Below, in pieces: positions 36,951 to 47,419 of a DNA stretch of 64,000 nt. Where the stretch lies: the NCBI GenBank assembly GCA_947365245.1, contig CANAWG010000002.1:1-64000 (forward strand), written 5' to 3'. The notes below the pieces were generated by a model. It had not been told where the DNA came from and ran no database searches. It worked only from the letters and a program-made list of their open reading frames with translations. This stretch comes from an uncultured Oscillibacter sp. (lineage in GTDB: Bacteria; Bacillota; Clostridia; Oscillospirales; Oscillospiraceae). Numbering within the stretch: position 1 is the stretch's first letter; each line of letters opens with the position of its first letter. The position numbers were made by a program, and so were the translations under genes.

Positions 36951-39900
36951 TCACACGCCGGCGGGGTCCGGGCGCTCCTCCGCCTGGGGGAGGGCCGCCT
37001 TCTTCCGGCGGCGGAAGATATGGCTGAGGTCGTCGATGACGGAGTAGAACACGGGGGTGAAGACCAGCGTCACCACGGTGGAGACCGCCATGCCGCTCAT
37101 CATCACGGTGCCCATGTCGCTCATCATCTCGTTGGTCTCGCCGATCCCGACGGCCATGGGGACCATGGCCAGCACCGTGGTGAGGGTGGTCATCAGAATG
37201 GGGCGGATGCGCAGGGGACAGGCGTTGAGGATGGCAGTCTCCCGGTCCTCCCCCATCTCCCGGCGGATCTTGATGTACTCCACCAGGATGATGGAGCTGT
37301 TGACCACCGTGCCCGCCAGCATAATCAGGGCCACCAGGGAGATGATGGAGAGGTCCTTTCCGCAAAGGGGCAGGGCGAAGAGGGCCCCGGCAAAGGCCAC
37401 CGGCAGGATCATCATCACGATCACCGGCATCAGGAAGGACTCGAACTGGGCCGCCAGCACGAAGTACACCAGCCCCATGGCCACCAGCAGGGCCAGCAGC
37501 AGGTCGGAGAAGCTCTCCATCATGCTCTCGTAGCTGCCGGTGATCTCCGCGGTATACCCCTCCGGCATCTGGTACTCCGCCAGGATGGCCTGCACTTCCC
37601 GGGTCATGGCGGTGGTATCTCCGCTGAGGGTGGAGCCGGTGACCTGCACCTGCCGGGACTGGTTCACCCGGGAGATGCTCTGGGGCTCCTGCACCACGGC
37701 CGCCTCCGCCACGGACCCCAGGGGCACCGTGCCGCCCAGGGCGGTGGTGATGGGCATGGAGCGCAGCGCGTCCAGGCTCTCCCCGGCGCTGCCGCCGCCC
37801 CGGACCACCACGTCCAGCTCCCGCCCGCCGATGGTGACGGTGGTGGCGGTGCTGCCCGTCAGCTCCGAGCGGACGGCCATGCCGATGGAGGCGGCGGTGA
37901 GGCCGTACTGGGCCGCCGCCTCCCGGTTTACCGTGACCTTTACCTGAGGCACCTGCTCCGCCAGGGACGTCTGCACGTCGATGGCGTCCGGCAGGCGGGC
38001 GATCTGGGCGGCCAGATCGTCGGCGACCATGGAGAGCGTCTCGTAGTCCGGGCCGGTGATGTCCAGGCTGATGTCGCTGCCGCCCATCATGCCCATGGTG
38101 CCGGAGGCGTCCACGGTGATCTCACACCCGGCGATGTCCTGCAGCAGCGGGCGCAGGCTGTCGGCGACGTCGAAGCTGCTGCGTCCGCGCTGGCCCTTGC
38201 TGGTCAGGTTCAGCATCATGGTGACGGACTCGTCCTGGGCGATGTAGTAGAGGTTCTCCATCTCCGGAATCTCCTCCTGGGCGATGGCGGAGATCCGGTC
38301 GGCAATGGCGGCGGACTCCTCCATCTCTGAGCCGATGGGCATGGAGACGGAGACGGTGACCTCCCCCTGGTCCATGTCCGGAATCAGCACCATGGTGGTG
38401 GCGAAGACCGGCACGGCGAAGACGACCACCAGCGCCGCGGAGGCCAGCATCCCGGCCTTGAGGTGGCGGACGAAGTAGTTCAAAAGCCGCAGGTAGAAGC
38501 CGTAGAGCTTTTTCACCCAGCCGCCGATTTTGGCGGAGAGGGCGCTCTGGGTTTTCTCCGCCTTTTTCAGCTGCTGGCGGCGGACCTTCTCCTCGTCCAG
38601 CAGCATATAGCAAAGGAGCGGCACCAGGGCCAGGGCGATGACGAGAGACGCGAAGATCAGCGAGGCGATGGTCAGGCAGAAGTCCCGGAACATCATGCCC
38701 GCAAGGCCCGTCACCATGCCCAGCGGGACGAACACCGCAAGCGTCGTGAGGGTGGAGGCCAGCACGGAGGTGGTGACCTCTCTCGTGCCGTCCACGCAGG
38801 CGCTCATGCGGTCATGGCCCTCGGCGGCGAAACGGTAGATATTCTCCAGCACCACGATGGAGTTGTCCACGATCATGCCCACGCCCATGGCCACGCCGCC
38901 CAGGGTCATCATGTTCAGCGTCAGGTCCAGGGCGTTCATCAGGATGAACACCGTCAGAATGCACACGGGCATGGACACCACGATGGTCATGGTGGCGCCG
39001 CCCCGGCGCAGGAACAAAAACACCACGATGGCCGCCAGCACCACGCCCTGGAGAATGTTCTGGAAGGCGGCGTTGACGGACATATCGATGTAGTCCGCGG
39101 CGCTGTATGGGATGGTGTAGGTGATGGAGGGATTCTCCTCGTGGAGCTCCGCCAGCCGTTTTTCCACCGCCTTGGCGGCGGCGGCCTCGTTGGCGCCGGA
39201 CTGCTTGGAGATCTGAAGAACCACGCAGGCGGTGCCGCCGGACTTGGCGATGGCGTCGGAGGTCTCCGACTCCAGCACCACGTCCGCCACCTCGCTGAGG
39301 CGCACCACGCCGCCGGTGGGCAGCGTGAGGAGCATATTGGCCACGTCCTCCACGGACTGGAACTTGGCGTCGGTGCTGACGGTGAGTGTCTTGGAGCCGT
39401 TTTCCATGCTGCCGCCGGGGTAGAGCAGATTCTGCCCCGCCAGGTACTGGGAGACCTGGGCGGAGGAGAGGCCCAACCCGGCGGCCCGGGTGGCGTCCAG
39501 CTCCACGGCGATCTTCTGGCTCACGCCGCCGTTGACCGTCACCTGGGCCACGCCGTCGATGCGCTCCAGCGCCGGGGCCACGGTGTCCTCCGCCAGGGTC
39601 TGGAGCTCCGCCAGGTCGCCCCCCGTCAGGGCCACCATGGCCGTGGGCATCAGCTCGCTGAGGTTCAGGTTGACAATGACGGGGTCCATGGCGTCCTCCG
39701 GCAGGCTCAGCCGGTCAAACTGCTCCCGCAGCTTGGTGGCGGCGATGTCCAGATCCGTGCCCTCCACGTAGGTGATCTGGAGCTGGCTCACGCTGTCGGC
39801 GGAGGTGGAGGATACCTCGTCCACGCCGGAGACCGACATGACGGCGGACTCCAGGGGCCGGGTGATGAGCTCCTCGATGTCGCTGGGGTTGGCCCCGTTG

Positions 39901-40052
39901 TAGTAGCACACCACCATGGCCATGGGGGCCTCCATCTCCGGCATCAGGGCCATCTGCAGCTGCGTTGCGAACACCAGGCCGAAGATGGTGACCATGATGA
40001 CCGCCAGGAGCGTCGCCACCTTGTGCTGAATACAGAACTTAGAAACACTCAT
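36951..40052 (-). CDS. RND efflux permease (HAE1/AcrB-like)
   Basis: A 1033 aa proton-driven inner-membrane exporter. TM1 (ATLLAVIMVTIFGLVFATQL) is followed by the first porter domain and TM2-6 with GVAMGVGMIVDNSIVVLENI, the TM4 region that holds the proton-relay Asp. A second porter domain and TM8-12 (SIISLVALIMLAGTVVNSSI) follow. It has an internal two-fold repeat, as in AcrB. It is the last gene of tetR-tolC-adaptor-RND, 6 bp after the adaptor. Such pumps export drugs, bile acids or lipophilic compounds; the substrate is not predictable. Confidence 0.95.
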   Translation of the reverse strand: MSVSKFCIQHKVATLLAVIMVTIFGLVFATQLQMALMPEMEAPMAMVVCYYNGANPSDIEELITRPLESAVMSVSGVDEVSSTSADSVSQLQITYVEGTDLDIAATKLREQFDRLSLPEDAMDPVIVNLNLSELMPTAMVALTGGDLAELQTLAEDTVAPALERIDGVAQVTVNGGVSQKIAVELDATRAAGLGLSSAQVSQYLAGQNLLYPGGSMENGSKTLTVSTDAKFQSVEDVANMLLTLPTGGVVRLSEVADVVLESETSDAIAKSGGTACVVLQISKQSGANEAAAAKAVEKRLAELHEENPSITYTIPYSAADYIDMSVNAAFQNILQGVVLAAIVVFLFLRRGGATMTIVVSMPVCILTVFILMNALDLTLNMMTLGGVAMGVGMIVDNSIVVLENIYRFAAEGHDRMSACVDGTREVTTSVLASTLTTLAVFVPLGMVTGLAGMMFRDFCLTIASLIFASLVIALALVPLLCYMLLDEEKVRRQQLKKAEKTQSALSAKIGGWVKKLYGFYLRLLNYFVRHLKAGMLASAALVVVFAVPVFATTMVLIPDMDQGEVTVSVSMPIGSEMEESAAIADRISAIAQEEIPEMENLYYIAQDESVTMMLNLTSKGQRGRSSFDVADSLRPLLQDIAGCEITVDASGTMGMMGGSDISLDITGPDYETLSMVADDLAAQIARLPDAIDVQTSLAEQVPQVKVTVNREAAAQYGLTAASIGMAVRSELTGSTATTVTIGGRELDVVVRGGGSAGESLDALRSMPITTALGGTVPLGSVAEAAVVQEPQSISRVNQSRQVQVTGSTLSGDTTAMTREVQAILAEYQMPEGYTAEITGSYESMMESFSDLLLALLVAMGLVYFVLAAQFESFLMPVIVMMILPVAFAGALFALPLCGKDLSIISLVALIMLAGTVVNSSIILVEYIKIRREMGEDRETAILNACPLRIRPILMTTLTTVLAMVPMAVGIGETNEMMSDMGTVMMSGMAVSTVVTLVFTPVFYSVIDDLSHIFRRRKKAALPQAEERPDPAGV

Positions 40053-40058
40053 GGGGCC

Positions 40059-41234
40059 TTAACCCTCCCCGGAGACCACCCGCACGGGGTCCCCCTCGTG
40101 GAGGTACGCCTGGCCCACCGTCACCAGCTGCTGCCCCGCCGCAAGGCCGCCCGTCACCTCGGTGACGCCGTTGCCGGTGAGGCCGGTGGTGACCTCGGTG
40201 TACCGGGCCGTGCCGTCCTCCACCACGTAGACGTACTGCACGCCGCCGCTGGTGAGGATGGACTCCGTGGGCACCACCACGGCGTCCTGGGAGACGTCGG
40301 TGAAGAAGGTGACGTCGGCGAACATCCCGGAGAGGAGGCCGCCCACGTCCGCCGGGACGGTGAGGGTGACGGTGTAGAGCCGGGTCTGCAGATTGGCCGC
40401 CTGCTCCACGGAGCGGATGACGGCGGTAAAGCGCTTGTCCACGGCGCTGACGTACACGTCCGCCTCCGCGCCGATGGCGATCTTGGGGACCAGCGCCTCG
40501 GACACGGACACGGAGACCTTCATCTGGTCCGGCCCGTCGATCACCGCCAGGGGCATGGAGTTGGAGATGAAGCTGTTCTCCACGGCGCTCATGGTCACCA
40601 GCGTCCCCGCCATGGGGGAGATGACGTTGCCGTCGGCGTCCACGTGTTCCAGGGCGGTGTCCAGCTGCTCCAGGCCGGACTTGGCGCTCTGGATGCCGGA
40701 CTCCAGCTGGCTCAGGGCGGAGTTCCGTCCCGCCACGGCGTTGGAGTAGTTCAGCTCCGCCTGGTCCACCTCCAGCTGAGAGGCGGCGCCGATGGCGAAG
40801 AGGGCCTTGGTGTTGGACACGTTGTCCGCCGCCAGCTGCACCTGCTTGTCCAGGACGGCTTTCTGGTCGCTGTAGCTCTGGACGGCGCCGTTGTAGCCGA
40901 TGCGGGCGGCGTTGTAGTTGGCCAGGGCGCTGCCCAGCTCCAGCGTGCAGAGGATGTCCCCCGCCTCCACCTGGTCGCCGGCCTCGAAGTATACGGCGGT
41001 GCACTTGGCGGTGGAGGCGATCATGATGGTGGTCTCGTTGTCGGCGGAGATCTTGCCGGAGACCTTGTTCTCCGCGGCGATGGTGTCCCGGGCCACGGTC
41101 TCCACCTGGACGGCGACGCCCGCCGGGACGGCGTCCTCCCCGTCCTGGGCCGTCTCCCCGCCGCCGCAGGCGGTCAGGGACAGGGCCAGCGCCAGCGCCG
41201 GCAGAAGGGCGGCGGCTTTTCTCGATATGCTCAT
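40059..41234 (-). CDS. RND efflux periplasmic adaptor (membrane fusion protein), lipoprotein
   Basis: A 391 aa adaptor linking the RND pump to a TolC-like duct. The lipoprotein signal MSISRKAAALLPALALALSL ends at TAC, with the lipobox Cys. Further on come a lipoyl-like half (VYFEAGDQVEAGDILCTLE), a helical hairpin of about 90 residues (NYNAARIGYNGAVQSYSDQK to LDTALEHV), the second lipoyl half (VISPMAGTLVTMSAVENSFI) and beta-barrel domains. ATG 41234 follows GAGGAGGACACCC. It lies between the tolC-like and pump genes. Confidence 0.95.
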   Translation of the reverse strand: MSISRKAAALLPALALALSLTACGGGETAQDGEDAVPAGVAVQVETVARDTIAAENKVSGKISADNETTIMIASTAKCTAVYFEAGDQVEAGDILCTLELGSALANYNAARIGYNGAVQSYSDQKAVLDKQVQLAADNVSNTKALFAIGAASQLEVDQAELNYSNAVAGRNSALSQLESGIQSAKSGLEQLDTALEHVDADGNVISPMAGTLVTMSAVENSFISNSMPLAVIDGPDQMKVSVSVSEALVPKIAIGAEADVYVSAVDKRFTAVIRSVEQAANLQTRLYTVTLTVPADVGGLLSGMFADVTFFTDVSQDAVVVPTESILTSGGVQYVYVVEDGTARYTEVTTGLTGNGVTEVTGGLAAGQQLVTVGQAYLHEGDPVRVVSGEG

Positions 41235-41245
41235 GGGTGTCCTCC

Positions 41246-42640
41246 TCAATTCAGGATGCCGTGCTGCACGGCCCAGCAGTAGGTGTTGTAGGTGGAGAAG
41301 AGGTCTCCCGCGGCGGCGCGGACTTTTTCCTCCGCCTCCCGCAGGTCGTCCTCCGCCGTCAGCAGGGCGTTGCGGGAGATGGTCCCCTGCTGATACTTCA
41401 GCTCCGAGGCCTCGTAGGAGGACCGCTCGCACTCCAGGGACACCTTGGCGGCCTCCAGGATCTGACGGTAGTCCCCCACCTGGGCGTAGAGGGTGCGGAA
41501 TTTCAGCTCGTAGCTTTGCACGGTGTTGTTGTATGTATACTGAGCCGCCTGCCAGGTGCGCTTGGCGTTGCGGTACTCCATGTGCTTTTCGTTGTAGCCC
41601 CAGTTGTCGGCGTCCTCCTTGTACTGGTCCCGGGCGTCCTCCAGGGTCTTCTCCGCGTCGTAGAGCTCGTAGCTCTTGTCCTTGGCGGCGGCCAGGTCCC
41701 GCTCCAGGTCCATCTCCTGGAGCTGCTGTTCCGTCACCTCCGGCAGCGGCCCCAGGGCGATTCCGCCGGTCTGCTCCGCGCCGATGAGCATCTCCAGCTG
41801 GAGCTTGTAGTTCGCCACGTTCATCCCCAGGGTGGCGAGGCCGCTCTCCAGGGAGGACCGGCCGGTCTTCACCTCCGCAAGCTGCATGGCGGAGATCTGG
41901 CCCAGCTGGTAGCGAAGCTCCATCTCCTCCACCGTGCGGTCCAGCCCTCCCAGCTGCCGCTGGAGGCTCCGCTCCTGGCTCTCCATGGCCGTCAGGGCCG
42001 CGTACAGCGACTCCCCCGCCATGACGATCTGGTCCTCCAGGTTGTTCAGCTGGCGCACCAGGTCGGCGTTGTCCTTTTGCATGTCGCCCTCCTTGATGGC
42101 GTCGAACTGCTCCCGCACGGCGTCATAGGCCCGGTCCAGCTGGTCGTATGAGGTGCGGTAATCATACTCGCTCATGAATTTGGACATCTGAACCAGCCCC
42201 CACTGGGCCTGGGCAAGGTCGTTGAGCTGGTGCCACAGCTGGTCGTAGAGCTTGTCGTAGTCAATGTCCTCAATGCTCAAAACGCTCTGCTCCAGCGCCA
42301 GCAGCTGAAGGTTGTTCTCCCGCATCCGGCGCTCCACGTTCTCGAAGCTGACCTCCCCCACCGGGTCCGGCTGGATGGTCACGTTCTCCGCCAGGTCCGG
42401 ACCCGCCGGGGAGGGGGGCTCCTCCGGGGCGCTTTCCTCCTCCGCCTCGTCTCCGGCCCCCGGGGCGGTCTCCGCGGGGGACGCCCCCTCCGGAGCCGCC
42501 GCCGGGGCGTCTCCCTCCGGGGTCTCCGTCTGGGACTGCTCCTCCGCCGGGGCGGGCTGTTCCTCCGCCAGGGCGGACACGGCGCACACCGACGCCAGCA
42601 CCGCCAGCGCCAGCAGCAGGGCAATGATTTTCTGTCTCAT
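41246..42640 (-). CDS. TolC family protein
   Basis: A 464 aa protein with a signal peptide (MRQKIIALLLALAVLASVCA). A 55-60 residue linker rich in Glu, Pro and Ala follows. Two long coiled-coil halves each end in the TolC-type repeat, LRYQLGQISAMQLAEVKTG and LKYQQGTISRNALLTAEDDL. In diderms TolC forms an outer-membrane duct. The rest of the window suggests a monoderm, so here the protein may span or reach the peptidoglycan. The charged linker might help with that; this is inference. It lies in the efflux operon, 12 bp after tetR. Confidence 0.9.
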   Translation of the reverse strand: MRQKIIALLLALAVLASVCAVSALAEEQPAPAEEQSQTETPEGDAPAAAPEGASPAETAPGAGDEAEEESAPEEPPSPAGPDLAENVTIQPDPVGEVSFENVERRMRENNLQLLALEQSVLSIEDIDYDKLYDQLWHQLNDLAQAQWGLVQMSKFMSEYDYRTSYDQLDRAYDAVREQFDAIKEGDMQKDNADLVRQLNNLEDQIVMAGESLYAALTAMESQERSLQRQLGGLDRTVEEMELRYQLGQISAMQLAEVKTGRSSLESGLATLGMNVANYKLQLEMLIGAEQTGGIALGPLPEVTEQQLQEMDLERDLAAAKDKSYELYDAEKTLEDARDQYKEDADNWGYNEKHMEYRNAKRTWQAAQYTYNNTVQSYELKFRTLYAQVGDYRQILEAAKVSLECERSSYEASELKYQQGTISRNALLTAEDDLREAEEKVRAAAGDLFSTYNTYCWAVQHGILN

Positions 42641-42652
42641 GGGCTCCTCCTT

Positions 42653-43279
42653 CTATGCTCTTTTCCGGGGGCACACGCGCTTCCGGCAGGCCCCGTCCCG
42701 GATGATCTCCAGCTGTTCCTCCAGCAGCCGCCGGTGTTCCGCCCGCCGCTCCGGGCGGGCCAGGCTGTCCATCACGGCGGGCACCATGACCATGGAGCTC
42801 AGCAGCAGGGTGCTGCGCACGAAGCTGTCGTCCCTCCTCCGCAGCGTGGAGAGGTCGATCTTCTCCATCAGCGGCGCGGCGGAGACGGCGGGGTCCCCGA
42901 TGATCAGATGCTTGAGATCCATGCCCGGATTCAGCTGCAATACCCGGATGAAGCGGTCCCGCAGCTGTCCGGGGTCCATCTCCTGAATAATGCGGTCGTA
43001 GGCCGCCAGCTGCATCTGAAAAATATCGCCGCCGGTCTCCTCCAGCAGCCAGGCAAAGAGCCGGACAAACTGCTCCCGCACGCCCTGGAGAAGATAGGCG
43101 AACAGGTCCTCCTTATCGGCGAAGTACTGGTAGAAGCTCCCCCGGGGGATCCCGGCGTGCCGGACGATCTGGTTGATGGAGGCGTCGGCGAATTTCACCC
43201 GTGTAAATTCGCCCCAGGCCGCTTCCAGGAAGCGGCCCCGCTTCTCCTCCGGCAGGCGGAGGAACGTCTCCGTACACAT
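42653..43279 (-). CDS. TetR/AcrR family repressor of the efflux operon
   Basis: A 208 aa regulator. The N-terminal HTH (ASINQIVRHAGIPRGSFYQY followed by FADKEDL) fits TetR. The C-terminal ligand domain is about 150 residues. It is first in the tetR-tolC-adaptor-RND operon. A palindromic site just downstream of the promoter makes autorepression likely, with relief by the pump's substrates. Confidence 0.93.
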   Translation of the reverse strand: MCTETFLRLPEEKRGRFLEAAWGEFTRVKFADASINQIVRHAGIPRGSFYQYFADKEDLFAYLLQGVREQFVRLFAWLLEETGGDIFQMQLAAYDRIIQEMDPGQLRDRFIRVLQLNPGMDLKHLIIGDPAVSAAPLMEKIDLSTLRRRDDSFVRSTLLLSSMVMVPAVMDSLARPERRAEHRRLLEEQLEIIRDGACRKRVCPRKRA

Positions 43280-43300
43280 AATGCACTCCCCTCTCTAAAA

Positions 43301-43333
43301 ATGACAATTTGTCACTTTGTGACAGATTGTCAT
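43301..43333. promoter_or_regulatory. Palindromic operator of the efflux operon
   Basis: ATGACAATTTGTCAC, a 3-bp centre, then GTGACAGATTGTCAT: a 15-bp inverted repeat with one mismatch. It begins 2 bp downstream of the -10 box, so a bound dimer would cover the transcription start. It is the probable TetR target. Confidence 0.8.
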
Positions 43334-43335
43334 TG

Positions 43336-43364
43336 ATTATACACAGGGGCCGAGGCCCTGTCAA
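43336..43364 (-). promoter_or_regulatory. Consensus promoter of the tetR-tolC-adaptor-RND operon
   Basis: On the minus strand TTGACA (43364-43359), a 17 bp spacer and TATAAT (43341-43336): a perfect sigma-A consensus, which suggests a strong promoter held down by repression. Confidence 0.85.
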
Positions 43365-43445
43365 TCCTCTTTTCCCCTGGGGGCTGTTAAGTTTTTGTGA
43401 ATTTGAGCTCCGCCCGGAGCAATGACGCCGGCGGCGGGAAACGCA

Positions 43446-43486
43446 AAGCGCCGGAAGAGGCCCGCGGGCCTCTTCCGGCGCTTTTT
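43446..43486. terminator. Terminator-like hairpin between comM and the efflux promoter
   Basis: A perfect 18-bp palindromic stem (AAGCGCCGGAAGAGGCCC and its complement around GC). The T-run is on the plus strand (CTTTTTG); on the minus strand the tail is CTTTGCGTTT. It probably ends the comM transcript and insulates the efflux promoter. Confidence 0.7.
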
Positions 43487-43510
43487 GCCAGGGCGCGCCC
43501 GCAGAGGGGC

Positions 43511-45028
<1,518 letters not shown>

Positions 45029-45354
45029 GGATGCGGCACCCCCTCCGTCGGTTTTCCGCCACTGCACCGCGGGCACATGGATTCAATCACTGTACAATGC
45101 CGTTGCGGTTATTGTACCATAAAGCCCCCGCCATGGGAAACACTTTTTGAAAAACGCGGCGGGGCGGGGGAATTTGTGCCTCCGCCGGTTCCGCGGAAGA
45201 CTTGATGATTCCGCCGGGATATGATATACTGTACCCTGCCAATGTGCGCAGTCCCGGCGGGGCGTGAGACGCCCCCGTCGGCGGGCGCCGTTTTGCGTCT
45301 TTGAATTCCGGGGCCCTTTCATTCGGGGCCGCCGCTGAAAAAGGAGAGTTCCCC
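45029..45354. other. Intergenic region with metG promoter and leader
   Basis: The comM and metG genes diverge here. Besides the metG promoter it holds a leader of about 115 bp with the hairpin GGGGCGTGAGACGCCCC (45259-45275). I looked for a T-box sequence (GGTACCGCG) and found none. Confidence 0.6.
45202..45230 (+). promoter_or_regulatory. Promoter of metG
   Basis: TTGATG (45202-45207), a 17 bp spacer and TATACT (45225-45230), about 125 bp upstream of metG. Confidence 0.65.
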
Positions 45355-47352
45355 ATGGAAAAGAAGAAGTTCTATATCACCACCCCCATCTACTACCCCT
45401 CGGACAAGCTCCACATCGGCCACACCTACTGCACCGTGGCCACCGACGCCATGGCCCGCTATAAGCGCCTCACCGGCTGGGACGTGATGTTCCTCACCGG
45501 CACCGACGAGCACGGCCAGAAGATCGAGGACAAGGCCCGGGAGGCCGGCGTCACCCCCAAGGAGTTTGTGGACCGCATCGTGGAGGGCCCTGGCGGCGTG
45601 CTGGATCTGTGGAAGCTGATGAACATCTCCAACGACCGCTTCATCCGTACCACCGACGACTACCACGTCCGGTCCGTCCAGCGGATCTTCCGGCGGCTGC
45701 ACGACAACGGGGACATCTACAAGGGCACCTACAAGGGCAAGTACTGCAAGCCCTGCGAGTCCTTCTGGACCGAGAGCCAGCTGGTGGACGGCAAGTGCCC
45801 CGACTGCGGCCGGGAGGTCCAGGACGCGGAGGAGGAGGCCTACTTCTTCCGTCTGTCCAAATACGCGGATCGCATCCGGGACCTGCTGGAGAACACCGAC
45901 TTCCTGGAGCCCAAGAGCCGGGTCAACGAGATGGTGAAGAACTTCATCGACCCGGGGCTGGAGGACCTGTGCGTCTCCCGCACCAGCTTCACCTGGGGCA
46001 TCCCCGTGGACTTCGACCCCGGCCACGTGGTCTACGTCTGGGTGGACGCCCTGACCAACTATATCACCGCCCTGGGCTACGAGAACGACCGCTACGACGA
46101 CTACGGCAAGGGCTGGTGGCCCGGCGTGAACATCGTGGGCAAGGAGATCGTCCGGTTCCACTCCATCATCTGGCCCGCCATTCTCATGAGCCTGGGGGAG
46201 CCCCTGCCTAAAAAGTGCTTCGGCCACGGGTGGCTGCTGCTGGACGGCGGCAAGATGTCGAAGTCCAAGGGCAACGTGGTGGACCCCTATATCCTGGCCG
46301 AGAAGTTCGGCGTGGACGCTCTGCGCTTCTTCCTCATGCGCACGTTCCCCTTCGGCTCCGACGGCAGCTTCTCCAACGAGCTGCTGATCCAGACCATCAA
46401 CAACGACCTGGCCAACGACCTGGGGAACCTGGTCAGCCGCACCGCCGCCATGACGGGCAAGTACTTCGGCGGGACGCTGCCCGCCGGATGCCGGGACTGG
46501 GCCAGTCCGGAGCCCTGGGACGCGGAGCTGCGCCAGGCCGCGGAAAACCTGCCCGCCGCATACGAAAAGGACATGGAGTCCTTCGCCCCCCACAAGGCCC
46601 TGGAGGACGTATTCAAGGTCATCCAGCGGGCCAACAAGTATATCGACGAGAACGCCCCCTGGAAGCTCTCCAAGGACATGGAGCAAAACGGCCCCCGCCT
46701 CGCCCACGTGCTCTATACCCTGCTGGAGGTCACCCGGATCTGCGGCGTGCTGCTGACGCCTTTCATGCCCGACTCCATGGAAAAGCTCTTCGCCCAGATC
46801 GGCGCCGGGGCGGAGGAGCGCACCTGGGCCAGTGCCGCGGCGTGGGGCTCCCTGCCGGAGAACGCCGCCGTCAACAAGGGGGAGAACCTCTTCCCCCGGG
46901 TGGACACGGAGAAGGCGCTTCAGGAGCTGGAGGCCGCCGCGGAGGCCGCCAAGCAGGCCGCGGCCAACGGCCCCGCCCCCCGGAAGAGCATCGAGATTGA
47001 GCCCCAGCTGACGGAGAAGGTGGACTTCGACACCTTCTGCAAGTCCGACTACCGGGTGGTGAAGGTGAAGGAGTGCGACGCGGTGAAAAAGAGCGCCAAG
47101 CTCCTGCGCTTCACCCTGGACGACGGCACCGGCGTGGACCGGCAGATCCTCTCCGGCATTCACCCCTGGTACGAGCCGGAGGAGCTGGTGGGCAAGACCC
47201 TGGTGGCCATTGTCAACCTGCCGCCCCGGAAGATGATGGGCCTGGAGAGCAACGGCATGCTGATCTCCGCCGTCCACACCGAAAACGGCCAGGAGGGTCT
47301 GCACCTGCTGATCCTGGACGACGACATCCCCGCCGGGGCCAAGCTCTGCTGA
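45355..47352 (+). CDS. metG: Methionine--tRNA ligase
   Basis: Charges tRNA-Met. The 665 aa class I synthetase has HIGH as KLHIGHTYC, KMSKS as GGKMSKSKGN, and a zinc knuckle (CKPC ... CPDC). The anticodon-binding helical domain is followed by a C-terminal EMAP/Trbp111-like tRNA-binding domain (DFDTFCKSDYRVVKVKE ... NLPPRKMMGLESNGM). ATG 45355 follows AAAGGAGAG. mnmG follows by 67 bp. Confidence 0.98.
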   Translation: MEKKKFYITTPIYYPSDKLHIGHTYCTVATDAMARYKRLTGWDVMFLTGTDEHGQKIEDKAREAGVTPKEFVDRIVEGPGGVLDLWKLMNISNDRFIRTTDDYHVRSVQRIFRRLHDNGDIYKGTYKGKYCKPCESFWTESQLVDGKCPDCGREVQDAEEEAYFFRLSKYADRIRDLLENTDFLEPKSRVNEMVKNFIDPGLEDLCVSRTSFTWGIPVDFDPGHVVYVWVDALTNYITALGYENDRYDDYGKGWWPGVNIVGKEIVRFHSIIWPAILMSLGEPLPKKCFGHGWLLLDGGKMSKSKGNVVDPYILAEKFGVDALRFFLMRTFPFGSDGSFSNELLIQTINNDLANDLGNLVSRTAAMTGKYFGGTLPAGCRDWASPEPWDAELRQAAENLPAAYEKDMESFAPHKALEDVFKVIQRANKYIDENAPWKLSKDMEQNGPRLAHVLYTLLEVTRICGVLLTPFMPDSMEKLFAQIGAGAEERTWASAAAWGSLPENAAVNKGENLFPRVDTEKALQELEAAAEAAKQAAANGPAPRKSIEIEPQLTEKVDFDTFCKSDYRVVKVKECDAVKKSAKLLRFTLDDGTGVDRQILSGIHPWYEPEELVGKTLVAIVNLPPRKMMGLESNGMLISAVHTENGQEGLHLLILDDDIPAGAKLC

Positions 47353-47419
47353 CGGCTCCGGATCCCATGAGAATGAGCGGCTCCCCCTCCCGGTGAGGAG
47401 GAGCGCCGCAAGGAGCGCT

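Noticed and set aside
38463..41282. Long plus-strand frame opposite the RND pump and adaptor genes
   Set aside because: Same antisense artefact; both minus-strand genes have complete motifs and lengths.
45231..45354. Possible T-box leader for metG
   Set aside because: No GGTACCGCG-type sequence or terminator/antiterminator pair; only a simple GC hairpin.
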